A stretch of 64,000 nucleotides of DNA, from positions 40,354-104,353 of the forward strand of contig JAZRSV010000019.1 in the NCBI GenBank assembly GCA_045651685.1, read 5' to 3'. Below, piece after piece: positions 1 through 8,401 of this stretch; positions within the stretch are counted from its first letter, which is position 1; each line of letters opens with the position of its first letter. The notes beneath the pieces are model-generated. The model was not told the DNA's origin. It saw nothing but the letters and a program-made list of their open reading frames with translations, and made no database searches. Source of the stretch: CAKVLS01 sp045651685. Its GTDB lineage: Bacteria; Bacillota; Clostridia; Christensenellales; UBA1242. The translations under genes and the position numbers were made by a program.

Positions 1-624
1 AAAGTTTTGATCGCTGACAATCCTTTGCGGTAGTGGATTGGTGCTAAACTTATATGTCTCTTTTTGCAACGGCGCAAGGTCTTCTATTTTTGGTAGTTCT
101 ATTTTGGGCAACTCTATCTTTGGCATGATGTTAACAATATTGCTTTGTTTTACTTTAGCAATTGTTGGTTTATAATTTTGTTTGCTAAACTTAATGCCGC
201 TACTGTTAATAACCAAATTGTCATTGTTATAACTAATGACGCTTTTGCTATCGTAGGTGGCATCTCCTACAGATATCTCTTCTATCTTAAAGTTGGTTGA
301 TAGTATAACATCTTTTACTTGTCCTAGATAGTTGCCTTCTAAACTATATACAATATTGTTAATAGGGTTGTTGTATACAACTCTCGGTGCAAATATCAGT
401 GGTGTGATGCCACTGTTATTTTTTATTGTTATTGCGCTGTCACCTATACAAAAGACCTTTGTTATATCTAATAGTACTTCTTCATCTTCGCTATCATTAA
501 AAAGTATAAGATGTTTTGCTCGTTTGAGTTCGGTGTCAAAGCATATGTTTTTGACCGTGCCTTCGCACATGCCATTGTATAAGTTGATTACGGGTTTCGA
601 AATAATATTGGTTACTTTATACAT
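1..624 (-). CDS. PRC-barrel domain protein, 3' part off the window
   Basis: The reading frame opens at an ATG (624-622) preceded by a strong GGAGG site and runs without a stop to base 1, so at least 208 residues are present and the C-terminus is missing. Residues about 1-80 and 88-160 look like two successive PRC-barrel-type beta domains (pattern S/K-x-V-x-x-L-x-x-G, then G-x-V-K-x, then a conserved iG-D-A-I strand). A linker with a repeated KIELP unit follows. PRC-barrels occur in RNA-processing and sporulation-associated small proteins; no specific function can be assigned. It is divergent from the SPFH gene at 747. The opposite-strand ORF at 332-661 is a shadow. Confidence 0.7.
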   Translation of the reverse strand, partial: MYKVTNIISKPVINLYNGMCEGTVKNICFDTELKRAKHLILFNDSEDEEVLLDITKVFCIGDSAITIKNNSGITPLIFAPRVVYNNPINNIVYSLEGNYLGQVKDVILSTNFKIEEISVGDATYDSKSVISYNNDNLVINSSGIKFSKQNYKPTIAKVKQSNIVNIMPKIELPKIELPKIEDLAPLQKETYKFSTNPLPQRIVSDQNF

Positions 625-682
625 TTTTTCCTCCTACTATACAAATATATATGTTTGCTAATGTCTATTTATTAAAAATCTT

Positions 683-711
683 TTGCAAAAAAATGTGTTT
701 GGTGTTATTAT
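683..711 (+). promoter_or_regulatory. Promoter for the SPFH/zinc-ribbon gene
   Basis: TTGCAA (683-688), 17-bp spacer, TATTAT (706-711). Expected transcription start is near 718, downstream of the first in-frame ATG at 651, which supports the later translation start at 747. Confidence 0.55.
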
Positions 712-746
712 TTTTATATATAAATTTTTTTAGGAATGTTTTTGAT

Positions 747-2135
747 ATGTTTGGACTATTAAAAAAGTTGTTTTCTAAACCCATAACAACAGATGAGTCT
801 GATAGCAACGAACTTGTTGATATGTGTTATCTAAAAAACAACGAACTAAAACTTAATTCGGAGTTAATGGTTGAAAATAACTATTACTGTATCATTATGC
901 ATTATGATGATATGTGTGATATTTTGGCGTCTGGCAAATACAAAGCAAACGATAGAGATTTGCCTAGACTTATGCGTTATGCAAAAACCATAAAAACCAA
1001 AAAAGGCCCAATCGCGCCAAAAAGTGTTCCTGCAGACATTTATTTTGTCAACATGAACCCAATAAAAGACAACTGCTTTAAGAGTCCTTACAAAGTAGTA
1101 TTGTTAGATGGTGATAAAAAAGTAAAAACTAGAGTTTATGGCTCTTATACTATCAAAGCAGATAGTCCAACAAAATTAATTGCTGCACTAAAGTCTGATT
1201 ATGACTGCATCAGAAAAGGTGTCGCTATAAAAGAACTATCTGCAATAATAGGTTATATTATTGGAGAAATTGCTTATAAAGAAAAATTAAAGCTAAAAGA
1301 TCTTCAAGAACCTACACAAGATATAATAGATTTGTTAACCGAAAGACTTAACAAAAAACTAGATCAATACGGTTGCATATTAAGCGACTTAAAAATATCA
1401 AAAGTTGTTTTGCCAAAAAACTATGTCGAAAAGCAATTTGAGATAGAAGATGCAAAACCAAAAACAAAACAAAAACATATCCCAGAAGAAATAGAAGAAG
1501 AACCTGTACCAGTTATGGCTAGGGGTGAGCAAGAAGCTACAGTTAATACAGACAATGTTATTAACCTAGGTTATGGAGATATGCAGCCAGAACCTGCAAC
1601 CAAACAATCTGCCCAAGAAATTTACGAAGCGTATAGTAAACAGTTTGCTTCTAACAATGTGACAACCACTTCAGACCAAGCTGCGCCAAATATATTGTCT
1701 GGTGTGGCAAAAGAACCTGCAGAAGAGAGGGTGCAAACTCTAGAGCCTACGCCACCAGCGCCTAATGATGACAAAGATGTGATTAACCTTTTGGGTGGAC
1801 ATGCTATAGCATCGCAACAAGAGGTCGCTTCTAGAAAGCAAGAAATAAATGATATAAAAAGTTTTGTCCTTGGAGAGACAAAAAAAGAAGAGCCAAAGAC
1901 TCAAGAGAAACAACCAGAAAAACCAGTTGTGCCTCAAGAGGATAAGCCAAAACCACAAGAAAAGCCAAAGACAATTAAGACCTGTCCAGTTTGTGCTCAA
2001 ACAATGGCGCTTGATGCAAGGTTTTGTTCTAACTGCGGTGCAAATGTTTCTGAAGAAATCATATGCAAAGCGTGCGGTACAAAAAATCAAGGCGATGCCA
2101 AATTTTGTAAAATTTGTGGTAGCAAATTAAACTAA
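747..2135 (+). CDS. SPFH-like domain protein with C-terminal double zinc ribbon
   Basis: Residues about 1-240 resemble the SPFH/virion-core-type domain of YdjI-like proteins, with the pattern of a short strand-rich part, a GSYTIK-like segment and a long amphipathic helix region. The middle (about 245-410) is a low-complexity Pro/Glu/Lys linker. The last 50 residues carry two zinc ribbons (CPVC...CSNC and CKAC...CKIC). Such proteins are cytosolic or membrane-associated scaffolds of unclear function. The frame is open from 651, but the promoter at 683-711 and the AGGA at 732-735 favour the ATG at 747, giving 462 residues. The partner is unknown. Followed by a separately promoted small gene. Confidence 0.65.
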   Translation: MFGLLKKLFSKPITTDESDSNELVDMCYLKNNELKLNSELMVENNYYCIIMHYDDMCDILASGKYKANDRDLPRLMRYAKTIKTKKGPIAPKSVPADIYFVNMNPIKDNCFKSPYKVVLLDGDKKVKTRVYGSYTIKADSPTKLIAALKSDYDCIRKGVAIKELSAIIGYIIGEIAYKEKLKLKDLQEPTQDIIDLLTERLNKKLDQYGCILSDLKISKVVLPKNYVEKQFEIEDAKPKTKQKHIPEEIEEEPVPVMARGEQEATVNTDNVINLGYGDMQPEPATKQSAQEIYEAYSKQFASNNVTTTSDQAAPNILSGVAKEPAEERVQTLEPTPPAPNDDKDVINLLGGHAIASQQEVASRKQEINDIKSFVLGETKKEEPKTQEKQPEKPVVPQEDKPKPQEKPKTIKTCPVCAQTMALDARFCSNCGANVSEEIICKACGTKNQGDAKFCKICGSKLN

Positions 2136-2142
2136 CATATGC

Positions 2143-2171
2143 TTGATATAAATGTTTAATTGTGATAAAGT
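2143..2171 (+). promoter_or_regulatory. Probable promoter of the DUF1858 gene
   Basis: TTGATA (2143-2148), 17-bp spacer, TAAAGT (2166-2171), just after the stop of the upstream gene and 35 bases before the start codon at 2206. Confidence 0.4.
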
Positions 2172-2205
2172 ATGTTTTGTAAAAATAAAACTTAAGGAGT
2201 TTATT

Positions 2206-2445
2206 ATGAAAGTTTCTAAAAAAATGACAGTTGGAGAAATCTTAAACAAATATTCTAACGCACAAGAAGTTCTTGCTGGTTTTGGTTTGCATTGCTTTGG
2301 TTGCCCAATGAGCCAAATGGAGACTGTAGAACAAGCTGCAGCTGCTCATGGTGTAGATGTTGAGTTTATGATGGCTCAATTAGAAAAAGATCTTGTTGCA
2401 GCAGAACCTGCAAAAAAGACTTGCAAAAGAACTTGCAAAAAATAA
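2206..2445 (+). CDS. DUF1858-type small redox-disulfide protein
   Basis: A 79-residue protein. The first 60 residues match the DUF1858 (hybrid-cluster-associated) pattern: a short helical segment with the K-M-T-V-G-E-I-L motif, then a glycine-rich turn with a CxxC-like centre (H-C-F-G-C-P) that could form a disulfide or bind metal. The C-terminus has a KTCKRTCKK tail with two further cysteines. A frame extends upstream to 2152, but the AAGGAG at 2194-2199 sits correctly for the ATG at 2206. Role unknown; the family is common in anaerobes. The downstream gene is unrelated in function. Confidence 0.75.
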   Translation: MKVSKKMTVGEILNKYSNAQEVLAGFGLHCFGCPMSQMETVEQAAAAHGVDVEFMMAQLEKDLVAAEPAKKTCKRTCKK

Positions 2446-2526
2446 TTAAAAACTAACAAAAAAGACCTATATATAATATAATAGGTTTACATAAGCAAAA
2501 AACTTATTAAAAGGAGTGTAAGATAA

Positions 2527-4548
2527 ATGACAAAAACAAAGTCTAATACAAGTTCTATAGAACTAAATTCATATTTGTTTTCTTTAGTTTATATAGTATT
2601 TGCTTTATTGTTTGAAGTTGTCCAATTTTCGTGGTTGGGTTTTGGTATTTTGCCAAAGTACTTTTTATTTGACTTTGCGATAATGATCGTTATTGCATCA
2701 ATTATATTTATCTTGCCTGGCAACGCTGCAAAAAACAGTGTTATGTACTTCTTTTTAGGTTTGCAATTTGTTCTTAATATTGCCAATATTACTTTGTATA
2801 ATGTTTTTGGTGATATTATGAGCTTTGATATGCTTTTGCTTGGTGCAGAAGCAGCAACAGCTTTTTCGTTTAGCTTTATAGATTTTCTTAACTTATTTAC
2901 CAACTTTGCTTTGATGGCACTTGCTATTGTTGCTGGTGTTATGGTGACAAAGAATGTTGTTGGTGTAAGAAGAGTTAATAAGTTTTTTAAGACTTCGATA
3001 TTGCTTATAGTTTTTATGTTGGGACAAACTTTTGGTTATAGCTTTTATTCTGTAAGTTTAGGTTTGCTAAAAGATGCTAATCCTTCTAGTCCAACATATA
3101 TTATGGAGAGCGATGTATACTTGCAAAGCAATTTGTTCTTAAAGTTAGAAAGTTATAAAAAGTTTGGTACTTTTGGTTTTTACTTTAAGAGTTTAGTAAA
3201 CATTATTTTTAATCCAAACAGTTTAGAAAAACACGAACAAAAAGTTCTTAATGACAAAATTACCGAAGGTGAGGGTTATAAGTTTGTATCTGACAAGTCA
3301 GGAGCGTTAGAAGATAACAATGTTGTTATGATCTTGATGGAGAGCTTTGACTGGTATGCAATCAACCCGGTATACACTCCAACACTATATGCTTTGGCCA
3401 ATGGTACCTATGCTGGTCCAGATGGTACTTGGCAACCGGGTGGATATTCTTTTGATAATTTTTATGGCAGAAACAAAACCAATGTCAGCGAAGGCATATC
3501 TTTCTTGGGCAATATGCCAAGAACCGAAATGCTTGTTATGTATGAGCGTGCAGTTGGTTTGAGTGCTCCATACTCTTTGCCAAATCTTGTTAGGGCTGAT
3601 GCCGAAGCAAAGGGCGAAACTTTTAAGTCTACATACTTACATACATATTTGAGTAGTTTTTATGCAAGAAACACAACTTATGACAAGCTTGGTTTTGATG
3701 AGATTTTGTGTGTAGATAATGTATATGACAAAAATCCTATCAAAGTATTTAACGATTGGATCTTTGACGAACAATTTATAAAAGATACTATTGACAACTT
3801 CTTGCCAACTGATGTAGATAGATTTTATACACAGTTTGCTTCTATGTCGACACATGGTTCTTATCAATATAATACACAAGAAGTTTACTTGCATTATATA
3901 GATGAGGTAGAAGATAAGTTTGACGAGTATACAGATTATCTACATACTCAAACAACATTTACCGTACCAGAGAGCGAATATCTTGTAAAAGCACTAAAAC
4001 ATTATATTACTGGCGCTATAGACTTTGACAAAGCTATCGCATATCTAATACAAGAGATGGATAATCGTGGTCTTGCAGATAATACTACTTTGGTTTTGTA
4101 TGCAGATCACAATTCGTATTATGATGATTTGAGTGTTCAGCTAAAAGATCTTAATAAAGATGAATATTATGAGATAGAAGCGTACCGCATACCTTTTATT
4201 ATATATAACAAAAATTTTGATGCAGGGGTAGATAGTACATTCTGCTCTACATATGATATATATCCAACAGTATGCGACTTGTTAGACTTGCCAGTAAATA
4301 GAACTATTACTCAAGGCAACTCAATATTTAGTGATGAGATAGAAAATAGCATATTTGTTTCATTCTTAAATGGTATATTTGATGATGAGCTATATTCTGT
4401 TAATATCTCTGATATAATCAAACTAACAGATAGAGAAGTTGCCAAAGAAGAAATAGAAGCCTTCCAAAACAAAGCAATAGACTTTTATCTAAAGCAAGAC
4501 ATTGTCGAAAAGGTTTGGAAAAATAATATATTTAGCAAAAGAACATGA
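2527..4548 (+). CDS. LTA-synthase-like sulfatase family membrane protein
   Basis: A 673-residue protein with about five N-terminal membrane helices (residues 15-165) followed by an extracellular alkaline-phosphatase-fold sulfatase domain. Conserved residues matching LtaS-type phosphoglycerol transferases are visible: Glu272 in M-E-S-F, Thr318 in N-K-T-N-V-S-E-G as the likely nucleophile, and Asp527-His528 in A-D-H-N as metal ligands. The family transfers glycerol phosphate from phosphatidylglycerol to a teichoic-acid-like polymer or glycolipid on the outer membrane face; the exact acceptor cannot be told. The ribosome site AAAAGGAG lies at 2510-2517. It ends in TGA, just before a strong terminator. 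Confidence 0.85.
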   Translation: MTKTKSNTSSIELNSYLFSLVYIVFALLFEVVQFSWLGFGILPKYFLFDFAIMIVIASIIFILPGNAAKNSVMYFFLGLQFVLNIANITLYNVFGDIMSFDMLLLGAEAATAFSFSFIDFLNLFTNFALMALAIVAGVMVTKNVVGVRRVNKFFKTSILLIVFMLGQTFGYSFYSVSLGLLKDANPSSPTYIMESDVYLQSNLFLKLESYKKFGTFGFYFKSLVNIIFNPNSLEKHEQKVLNDKITEGEGYKFVSDKSGALEDNNVVMILMESFDWYAINPVYTPTLYALANGTYAGPDGTWQPGGYSFDNFYGRNKTNVSEGISFLGNMPRTEMLVMYERAVGLSAPYSLPNLVRADAEAKGETFKSTYLHTYLSSFYARNTTYDKLGFDEILCVDNVYDKNPIKVFNDWIFDEQFIKDTIDNFLPTDVDRFYTQFASMSTHGSYQYNTQEVYLHYIDEVEDKFDEYTDYLHTQTTFTVPESEYLVKALKHYITGAIDFDKAIAYLIQEMDNRGLADNTTLVLYADHNSYYDDLSVQLKDLNKDEYYEIEAYRIPFIIYNKNFDAGVDSTFCSTYDIYPTVCDLLDLPVNRTITQGNSIFSDEIENSIFVSFLNGIFDDELYSVNISDIIKLTDREVAKEEIEAFQNKAIDFYLKQDIVEKVWKNNIFSKRT

Positions 4549-4557
4549 TAAACAAAA

Positions 4558-4584
4558 AAACACCCTATTTGTTAGGGTGTTTTT
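4558..4584 (+). terminator. Intrinsic terminator after the sulfatase gene
   Basis: Ten-base stem AAACACCCTA/TAGGGTGTTT with a five-base loop, running into a T-tract. Confidence 0.85.
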
Positions 4585-4607
4585 ATATTGCTTTTTTGTA
4601 GCTTTTA

Positions 4608-4681
4608 GGGGTTAAAAAAGGGTAGTTTTGACCCTCAAAAAAAGTTTGAAAAAAGCTAAAAAAAATTAAAAAAAAGGGTTG
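4608..4681 (+). repeat. Upstream element, copy 1 (rpsJ promoter)
   Basis: Contains, in order, GGGGTTAAAAA (from 4608), TTTTGACCCTCAAAA (4626-4640), AAAGTTTGAAAAAA (4641-4654) and an A-tract ending in AAAGGGTTG that overlaps the -35 box at 4679. The same blocks in the same order occur before smpB at 32562-32662. GGGT and ACCC can pair as a short hairpin. The A-tracts could act as an UP element. Confidence 0.45.
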
Positions 4682-4707
4682 ACTTATTGACCTGTTTGGG
4701 TTATACT
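4679..4707 (+). promoter_or_regulatory. Main promoter of the S10 ribosomal operon
   Basis: TTGACT (4679-4684), 17-bp spacer, TATACT (4702-4707); start expected near 4714, about 230 bases before rpsJ. Confidence 0.85.
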
Positions 4708-4713
4708 ATCATA

Positions 4714-4943
4714 GCTGTGAAATATGGGATGAATCGCAAAGTTACCACTTATAGCAACATAAGGAGGAGAATTTGCGAGGACAAGTCTGGTTTCAAATCA
4801 GGCGACTAACCCCAAGTTGCAGAGGAGATAAGAACTTGAAAAATAGTTTTTTTATTTTCTTTCGCAGTACGACACACACGGTAAAGTGTATCAAATAATC
4901 AAGCAACGCAAGGTTAGATTGGGTTAAGGAGGAAAAATATAAT
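4714..4943 (+). promoter_or_regulatory. Long 5' leader of rpsJ, possible autoregulatory RNA
   Basis: About 230 bases separate the promoter from rpsJ. The leader can form a CAAGTT/AACTTG stem (4813-4818 with 4833-4838) and an ACAC/GTGT pairing near 4872-4889. It also holds an AGGAGG site (4762-4767) placed five bases before a TTG that opens a 41-codon frame to 4898. S10 leaders are regulated by L4 in E. coli; whether this one binds a ribosomal protein or is controlled by the small frame is not shown by the sequence. Confidence 0.5.
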
Positions 4944-5249
4944 ATGGCAACTCAAAAAATTAGAATTAAGTTACAGTCTTATGACCACAACTTGATCGAT
5001 TTGGCAGCATCTAGAATTATTGAGGCTGCACAAAAAACAGGTTCAAAAATTGCTGGACCTATTCCACTACCTACTGACAAAGAAGTAGTGACAATCATCA
5101 GGGCTCCACACAAATATAAGGACAGCCGTGAACAGTTCGAAATGCGCACACACAAACGCGTTATCGACATTTACACATCTGCAAAGGCACTTGATTCTTT
5201 AATGAAGTTAGACCTTCCAGCTGGTGTTGATATTAACATAAAGTTATAA
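4944..5249 (+). CDS. rpsJ: 30S ribosomal protein S10
   Basis: A 101-residue protein of normal length with the S10 signature in the middle (R-A-P-H-K-Y-K-D-S-R-E-Q-F-E-M-R-T-H-K-R). S10 lies in the small-subunit head; in other bacteria it also pairs with NusB in antitermination. First gene of the supercluster, with AAGGAGG at 4926-4932. The spacing of 26 bases to rplC is typical of the operon. Confidence 0.98.
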   Translation: MATQKIRIKLQSYDHNLIDLAASRIIEAAQKTGSKIAGPIPLPTDKEVVTIIRAPHKYKDSREQFEMRTHKRVIDIYTSAKALDSLMKLDLPAGVDINIKL

Positions 5250-5275
5250 TATTGCGTTAGGGAGAATTAAGAAAA

Positions 5276-5908
5276 ATGAAAAAATCTATTTTAGGTAAAA
5301 AATTGGGTATGACGCAAGTATTCACCACAAGCGGTATGGTTATTCCAGTTACTGTTGTTGAAGCGGGTCCTTGCACAGTTATCCAAAAGAAAACACAAGA
5401 AAAAGATGGTTATGATGCCCTTGTAGTTGGTTTTGGTTCTCAAAGAGAAAAACTTGTTAACAAACCACAAGCAGGTGTTTTCAAAAAAGCAGGTGTTCCT
5501 GCTGCAAAATATCTTCGTGAAATTCAACCAGACAACATGGCAGAGCTAGAAGTTGGCGCTGTTGTTAGTTGTGATGTATTTAGCGAAGGCGACATTGTTG
5601 ATGTTACAGGCATCACAAAAGGTCACGGTTTCTCAGGTGTTATCAAAAGACACAATGCACACCGTCTAAAAATGACTCACGGTACTGGTCCTGTTCACCG
5701 TGAAGTTGGTTCAATGAGTGCAAACTCAACACCAAGCAGAGTATTCAAAAACAAAAAAATGCCTGGCCAATTTGGTAATGAACAAGTTACTATTCAAAAC
5801 TTGGAAATCGTAAAAGTTGACAAAGAACGCAATGTACTTTTAATCAAAGGTGCAGTTCCAGGAAACAAAAACGGTTTAGTTACTATCACATCGGCTGTTA
5901 AGGCTTAA
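5276..5908 (+). CDS. rplC: 50S ribosomal protein L3
   Basis: A 210-residue protein. The N-terminal strand G-K-K-L-G-M-T-Q-V-F and the central G-H-G-F-S-G-V-I-K-R-H loop that reaches toward the peptidyl-transferase centre are present. The extension after it reads S-T-P-S-R-V-F-K-N-K-K-M-P-G-Q rather than the commoner D-P-G-R-V-F-K-G-K-K-M-A-G, a mild variant. Acts in early 50S assembly. Second gene of the operon; 22 bases before rplD. Confidence 0.98.
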   Translation: MKKSILGKKLGMTQVFTTSGMVIPVTVVEAGPCTVIQKKTQEKDGYDALVVGFGSQREKLVNKPQAGVFKKAGVPAAKYLREIQPDNMAELEVGAVVSCDVFSEGDIVDVTGITKGHGFSGVIKRHNAHRLKMTHGTGPVHREVGSMSANSTPSRVFKNKKMPGQFGNEQVTIQNLEIVKVDKERNVLLIKGAVPGNKNGLVTITSAVKA

Positions 5909-5930
5909 TAAGATTAAGGAGTAATATATT

Positions 5931-6554
5931 ATGCCAAAAGTTAAAGTTTATAATATGGCCGCAGAAGTTGTTGGTAATATGACCCTTAGTGATGAAGTGT
6001 TTGGTTGCGAGTACAACGAAGCGCTAATTCACCAAGCTATTGTGGCTTACAATAACAATCAAAGACAAGGCACAAAAAGTGCTCTTACTCGTACAGAAGT
6101 AAGAGGCCATGCTAAAAAGCCTTGGAGACAAAAAGGTACTGGTAGAGCTAGACAAGGTTCTACAAAAGGTCCACAATGGACTGGCGGTGGTGTTGTATTT
6201 GCACCAAAGCCAAGAGATTTTTCACAAAAAATGAACAAGCAAGCTAAACGCCAAGCTTTCAAAAGCGCAATCAGTGCTAAACTTGCTGAACAAGAAGTTG
6301 TTGTTTTGGATGAAGTTAAATTAGCTGAAGCAAAAACTAAAGAATTTATGACTATTGTAAATAGTTTCAAAATTGACAAAAATGTAACTTTTGTTGTTGC
6401 AAGCAAAGATGAAACAATCTTAAGAGCAACTAACAATATTCCTTTTGTAAATGTTACAACTGCTGATCTTGTTAACACTTATGACATCGTTGCAAGTAGC
6501 AAAGTTTATGTTACAAAAGATGCAGTTAAAAAAATAGAGGAGGCAAATAAATAA
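5931..6554 (+). CDS. rplD: 50S ribosomal protein L4
   Basis: A 207-residue protein with the long basic loop (K-K-P-W-R-Q-K-G-T-G-R-A-R-Q-G-S, about residues 62-77) that lines the exit tunnel, followed by the conserved G-G-G-V-V-F-A-P-K-P-R. In enterobacteria L4 also represses its own operon through the leader; this could apply to the leader at 4714-4943 but is not shown. Its stop overlaps the rplW start by one base. Confidence 0.98.
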   Translation: MPKVKVYNMAAEVVGNMTLSDEVFGCEYNEALIHQAIVAYNNNQRQGTKSALTRTEVRGHAKKPWRQKGTGRARQGSTKGPQWTGGGVVFAPKPRDFSQKMNKQAKRQAFKSAISAKLAEQEVVVLDEVKLAEAKTKEFMTIVNSFKIDKNVTFVVASKDETILRATNNIPFVNVTTADLVNTYDIVASSKVYVTKDAVKKIEEANK

Positions 6555-6856
6555 TGAACGCCTACGATATTATTATTAGACCGTTATTATCTGAAAAAAG
6601 TTATGCAACTATTGCTGACAAAAAATATACTTTTGTTGTTAACAAAGATGCAAACAAAATTCAAATTAGACAAGCGGTAGAAGAAATTTTCAAAGTTAAA
6701 GTAAAACAAGTTAATACATTAGTAGTTAAGGGCAAAGAAAAAACTCAAAACACTAAAAACGGTAGAACAGTTGGTAAAACTAGCGATTACAAAAAAGCAA
6801 TCGTATGGCTTACTAGCGATAGCAAACCAATCGAGTTTTTCGAAAGCCTAAACTAA
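6554..6856 (+). CDS. rplW: 50S ribosomal protein L23
   Basis: A 100-residue protein with the usual start (D-I-I-I-R-P-L-L-S-E-K-S) and the V-N-K-D-A-N-K-I-Q-I-R-Q-A-V-E-E-I-F segment. L23 sits at the tunnel exit and is the docking site for trigger factor and SRP. Translation is probably coupled to rplD because the stop and start overlap (TAATG). Confidence 0.98.
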   Translation: MNAYDIIIRPLLSEKSYATIADKKYTFVVNKDANKIQIRQAVEEIFKVKVKQVNTLVVKGKEKTQNTKNGRTVGKTSDYKKAIVWLTSDSKPIEFFESLN

Positions 6857-6874
6857 TAGCGGAGGAATATTAAA

Positions 6875-7702
6875 ATGGCTGTTAAAAGACACAATCCTAC
6901 AACTCCTGCTCAAAGACATCTTTCTACTGCAGATTTTTCAGTTTTAACAAAGAAAAAACCAGAAAAATCACTTCTTGCTGTTAAAAACAAGAAAGGTGGT
7001 AGAAATGCTTCTGGCAGACTTACCGTTAGACACATTGGTGGCGGTAATAGACAAAAATATAGATTAATTGATTTTAGACGCAACAAAGATGGTATCGCAG
7101 CAAAAGTTACTGCTATCGAATACGATCCAAACAGAACAGCATACATTGCATTGCTTAACTATGCTGATGGCGAAAAGGCATACATCCTTGCGCCAGTTGG
7201 TCTAAATGTTGGCGACACTGTAGAAAGTGGCGTTAACGCAGAAATAAAAGTCGGCAACTGCTTGCCTTTAGAAAATATCCCAGTTGGTAGCGTTGTTCAC
7301 AACATCGAGTTAAGACCTGGTCGTGGTGGACAAATTGCTCGTTCTGCTGGTATTTCTGCTCGTCTTATGGCAAAAGAAGGTAAATATGCTACCTTAAAAA
7401 TGCCTAGCGGTGAGATGAGAATGGTTCTTCTTACTTGCAGAGCAACTATTGGTCAAGTTGGCAATATCGAACACGAGAACATCTCTCTTGGTAAAGCTGG
7501 TCGCAAGCGTCACATGGGTGTTAGACCTACAGTTCGTGGTGTTGTTATGAACCCAGTTGATCACCCACACGGTGGTGGTGAAGGTAAATCACCAGTTGGT
7601 CGCCCAGGCCCTGTTACTCCATGGGGTAAACCTGCTATGGGTTATAAGACTAGAGACAAGAAAAAGAGTTCTAATAAACTAATTATCAAGCGTGTTAACT
7701 AG
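6875..7702 (+). CDS. rplB: 50S ribosomal protein L2
   Basis: A 275-residue protein of full length. It has the early basic block G-G-R-N-A-S-G-R-L-T-V-R-H-I-G-G-G, the central R-P-G-R-G-G-Q-I-A-R-S-A-G, and the C-terminal V-D-H-P-H-G-G-G-E-G-K-S with the conserved histidine near the peptidyl-transferase centre. Needed for subunit joining. Ribosome site GGAGG at 6862-6866. Confidence 0.98.
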   Translation: MAVKRHNPTTPAQRHLSTADFSVLTKKKPEKSLLAVKNKKGGRNASGRLTVRHIGGGNRQKYRLIDFRRNKDGIAAKVTAIEYDPNRTAYIALLNYADGEKAYILAPVGLNVGDTVESGVNAEIKVGNCLPLENIPVGSVVHNIELRPGRGGQIARSAGISARLMAKEGKYATLKMPSGEMRMVLLTCRATIGQVGNIEHENISLGKAGRKRHMGVRPTVRGVVMNPVDHPHGGGEGKSPVGRPGPVTPWGKPAMGYKTRDKKKSSNKLIIKRVN

Positions 7703-7713
7703 GAGTATAAATC

Positions 7714-7989
7714 ATGAGTAGATCATTAAAGAAAAAACCATTTGTTGAAGAAAGACTTTTTAACAGAGTTAAACAAATGAACGAAACTAATACAAAGAAA
7801 GTTGTTAAAACTTGGTCAAGAGCGTCTGTTATTTACCCAGAATTTGTTGGACACACAATTGCTGTTCACAATGGTAAAAAACATATCCCAGTTTATTGCA
7901 CATCAGAAATGGTTGGTCATAAACTAGGTGAATTTGCTCCTACAAGAACATTCAAAGGCCACACTTCTGGCAAAACAACTGGTAAATAA
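7714..7989 (+). CDS. rpsS: 30S ribosomal protein S19
   Basis: A 91-residue protein with S-R-S-L-K-K-K-P-F-V at the start and the conserved G-H-K-L-G-E-F-A-P-T-R-T-F near the C-terminus. It forms a complex with S13 in the head and touches the P-site tRNA. Eleven bases after rplB. Confidence 0.98.
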   Translation: MSRSLKKKPFVEERLFNRVKQMNETNTKKVVKTWSRASVIYPEFVGHTIAVHNGKKHIPVYCTSEMVGHKLGEFAPTRTFKGHTSGKTTGK

Positions 7990-8000
7990 GGAGCAAAAAG

Positions 8001-8390
8001 ATGGCAAAAAGAATTAGAGAAAAAGCAGAAGCAAGACGCCAAAACAAAGATATGCGTCCTACAGCTACTGCAAAACATATCAGAATGAGTTCTACAAAAA
8101 TCCGTATTGTCATGGATTTGGTTCGTGGCAGAAAATACAGAGATGCAGTTGCAATCCTAAGCACTACTCCTAATGCCGCTGCAGAAGTTATCTTAAAAAC
8201 TATGAACTCAGCTGCCGCTAACGGCGAAAACAATCTTGGTCTTAACAAAGATGATATGTATGTTGCAGAAATCTATGCTAACCAAGGTCCAACTCTAAAG
8301 AGACTAAACATTCGTGCTCGTGGTAGAGTTGATAGAATCTTAAAAAGAACTAGTCATGTAACAGTGATTATGGATACTGTAAAGGAATAA
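8001..8390 (+). CDS. rplV: 50S ribosomal protein L22
   Basis: A 129-residue protein. After a short basic N-terminal extension the L22 core is clear: R-M-S-S-T-K-I-R-I-V-M-D-L-V-R-G-R and the tunnel-lining beta hairpin T-L-K-R-L-N-I-R-A-R-G-R-V-D-R-I. This hairpin is a known macrolide-resistance site in other bacteria; nothing unusual is visible here. Confidence 0.97.
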   Translation: MAKRIREKAEARRQNKDMRPTATAKHIRMSSTKIRIVMDLVRGRKYRDAVAILSTTPNAAAEVILKTMNSAAANGENNLGLNKDDMYVAEIYANQGPTLKRLNIRARGRVDRILKRTSHVTVIMDTVKE

Positions 8391-8401
8391 AGGAGCAAAA
8401 T

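Noticed and set aside
332..661. Plus-strand ORF of 109 residues
   Set aside because: It lies opposite the PRC-barrel frame, which has a strong ribosome site and family-like sequence.
651..746. N-terminal extension of the SPFH protein
   Set aside because: The promoter at 683-711 starts RNA near 718; the extra residues are hydrophobic and not family-like.
1740..2090. Minus-strand leucine/phenylalanine-rich ORF
   Set aside because: Mirror of the Lys/Glu-rich linker of the SPFH gene; no ribosome site.
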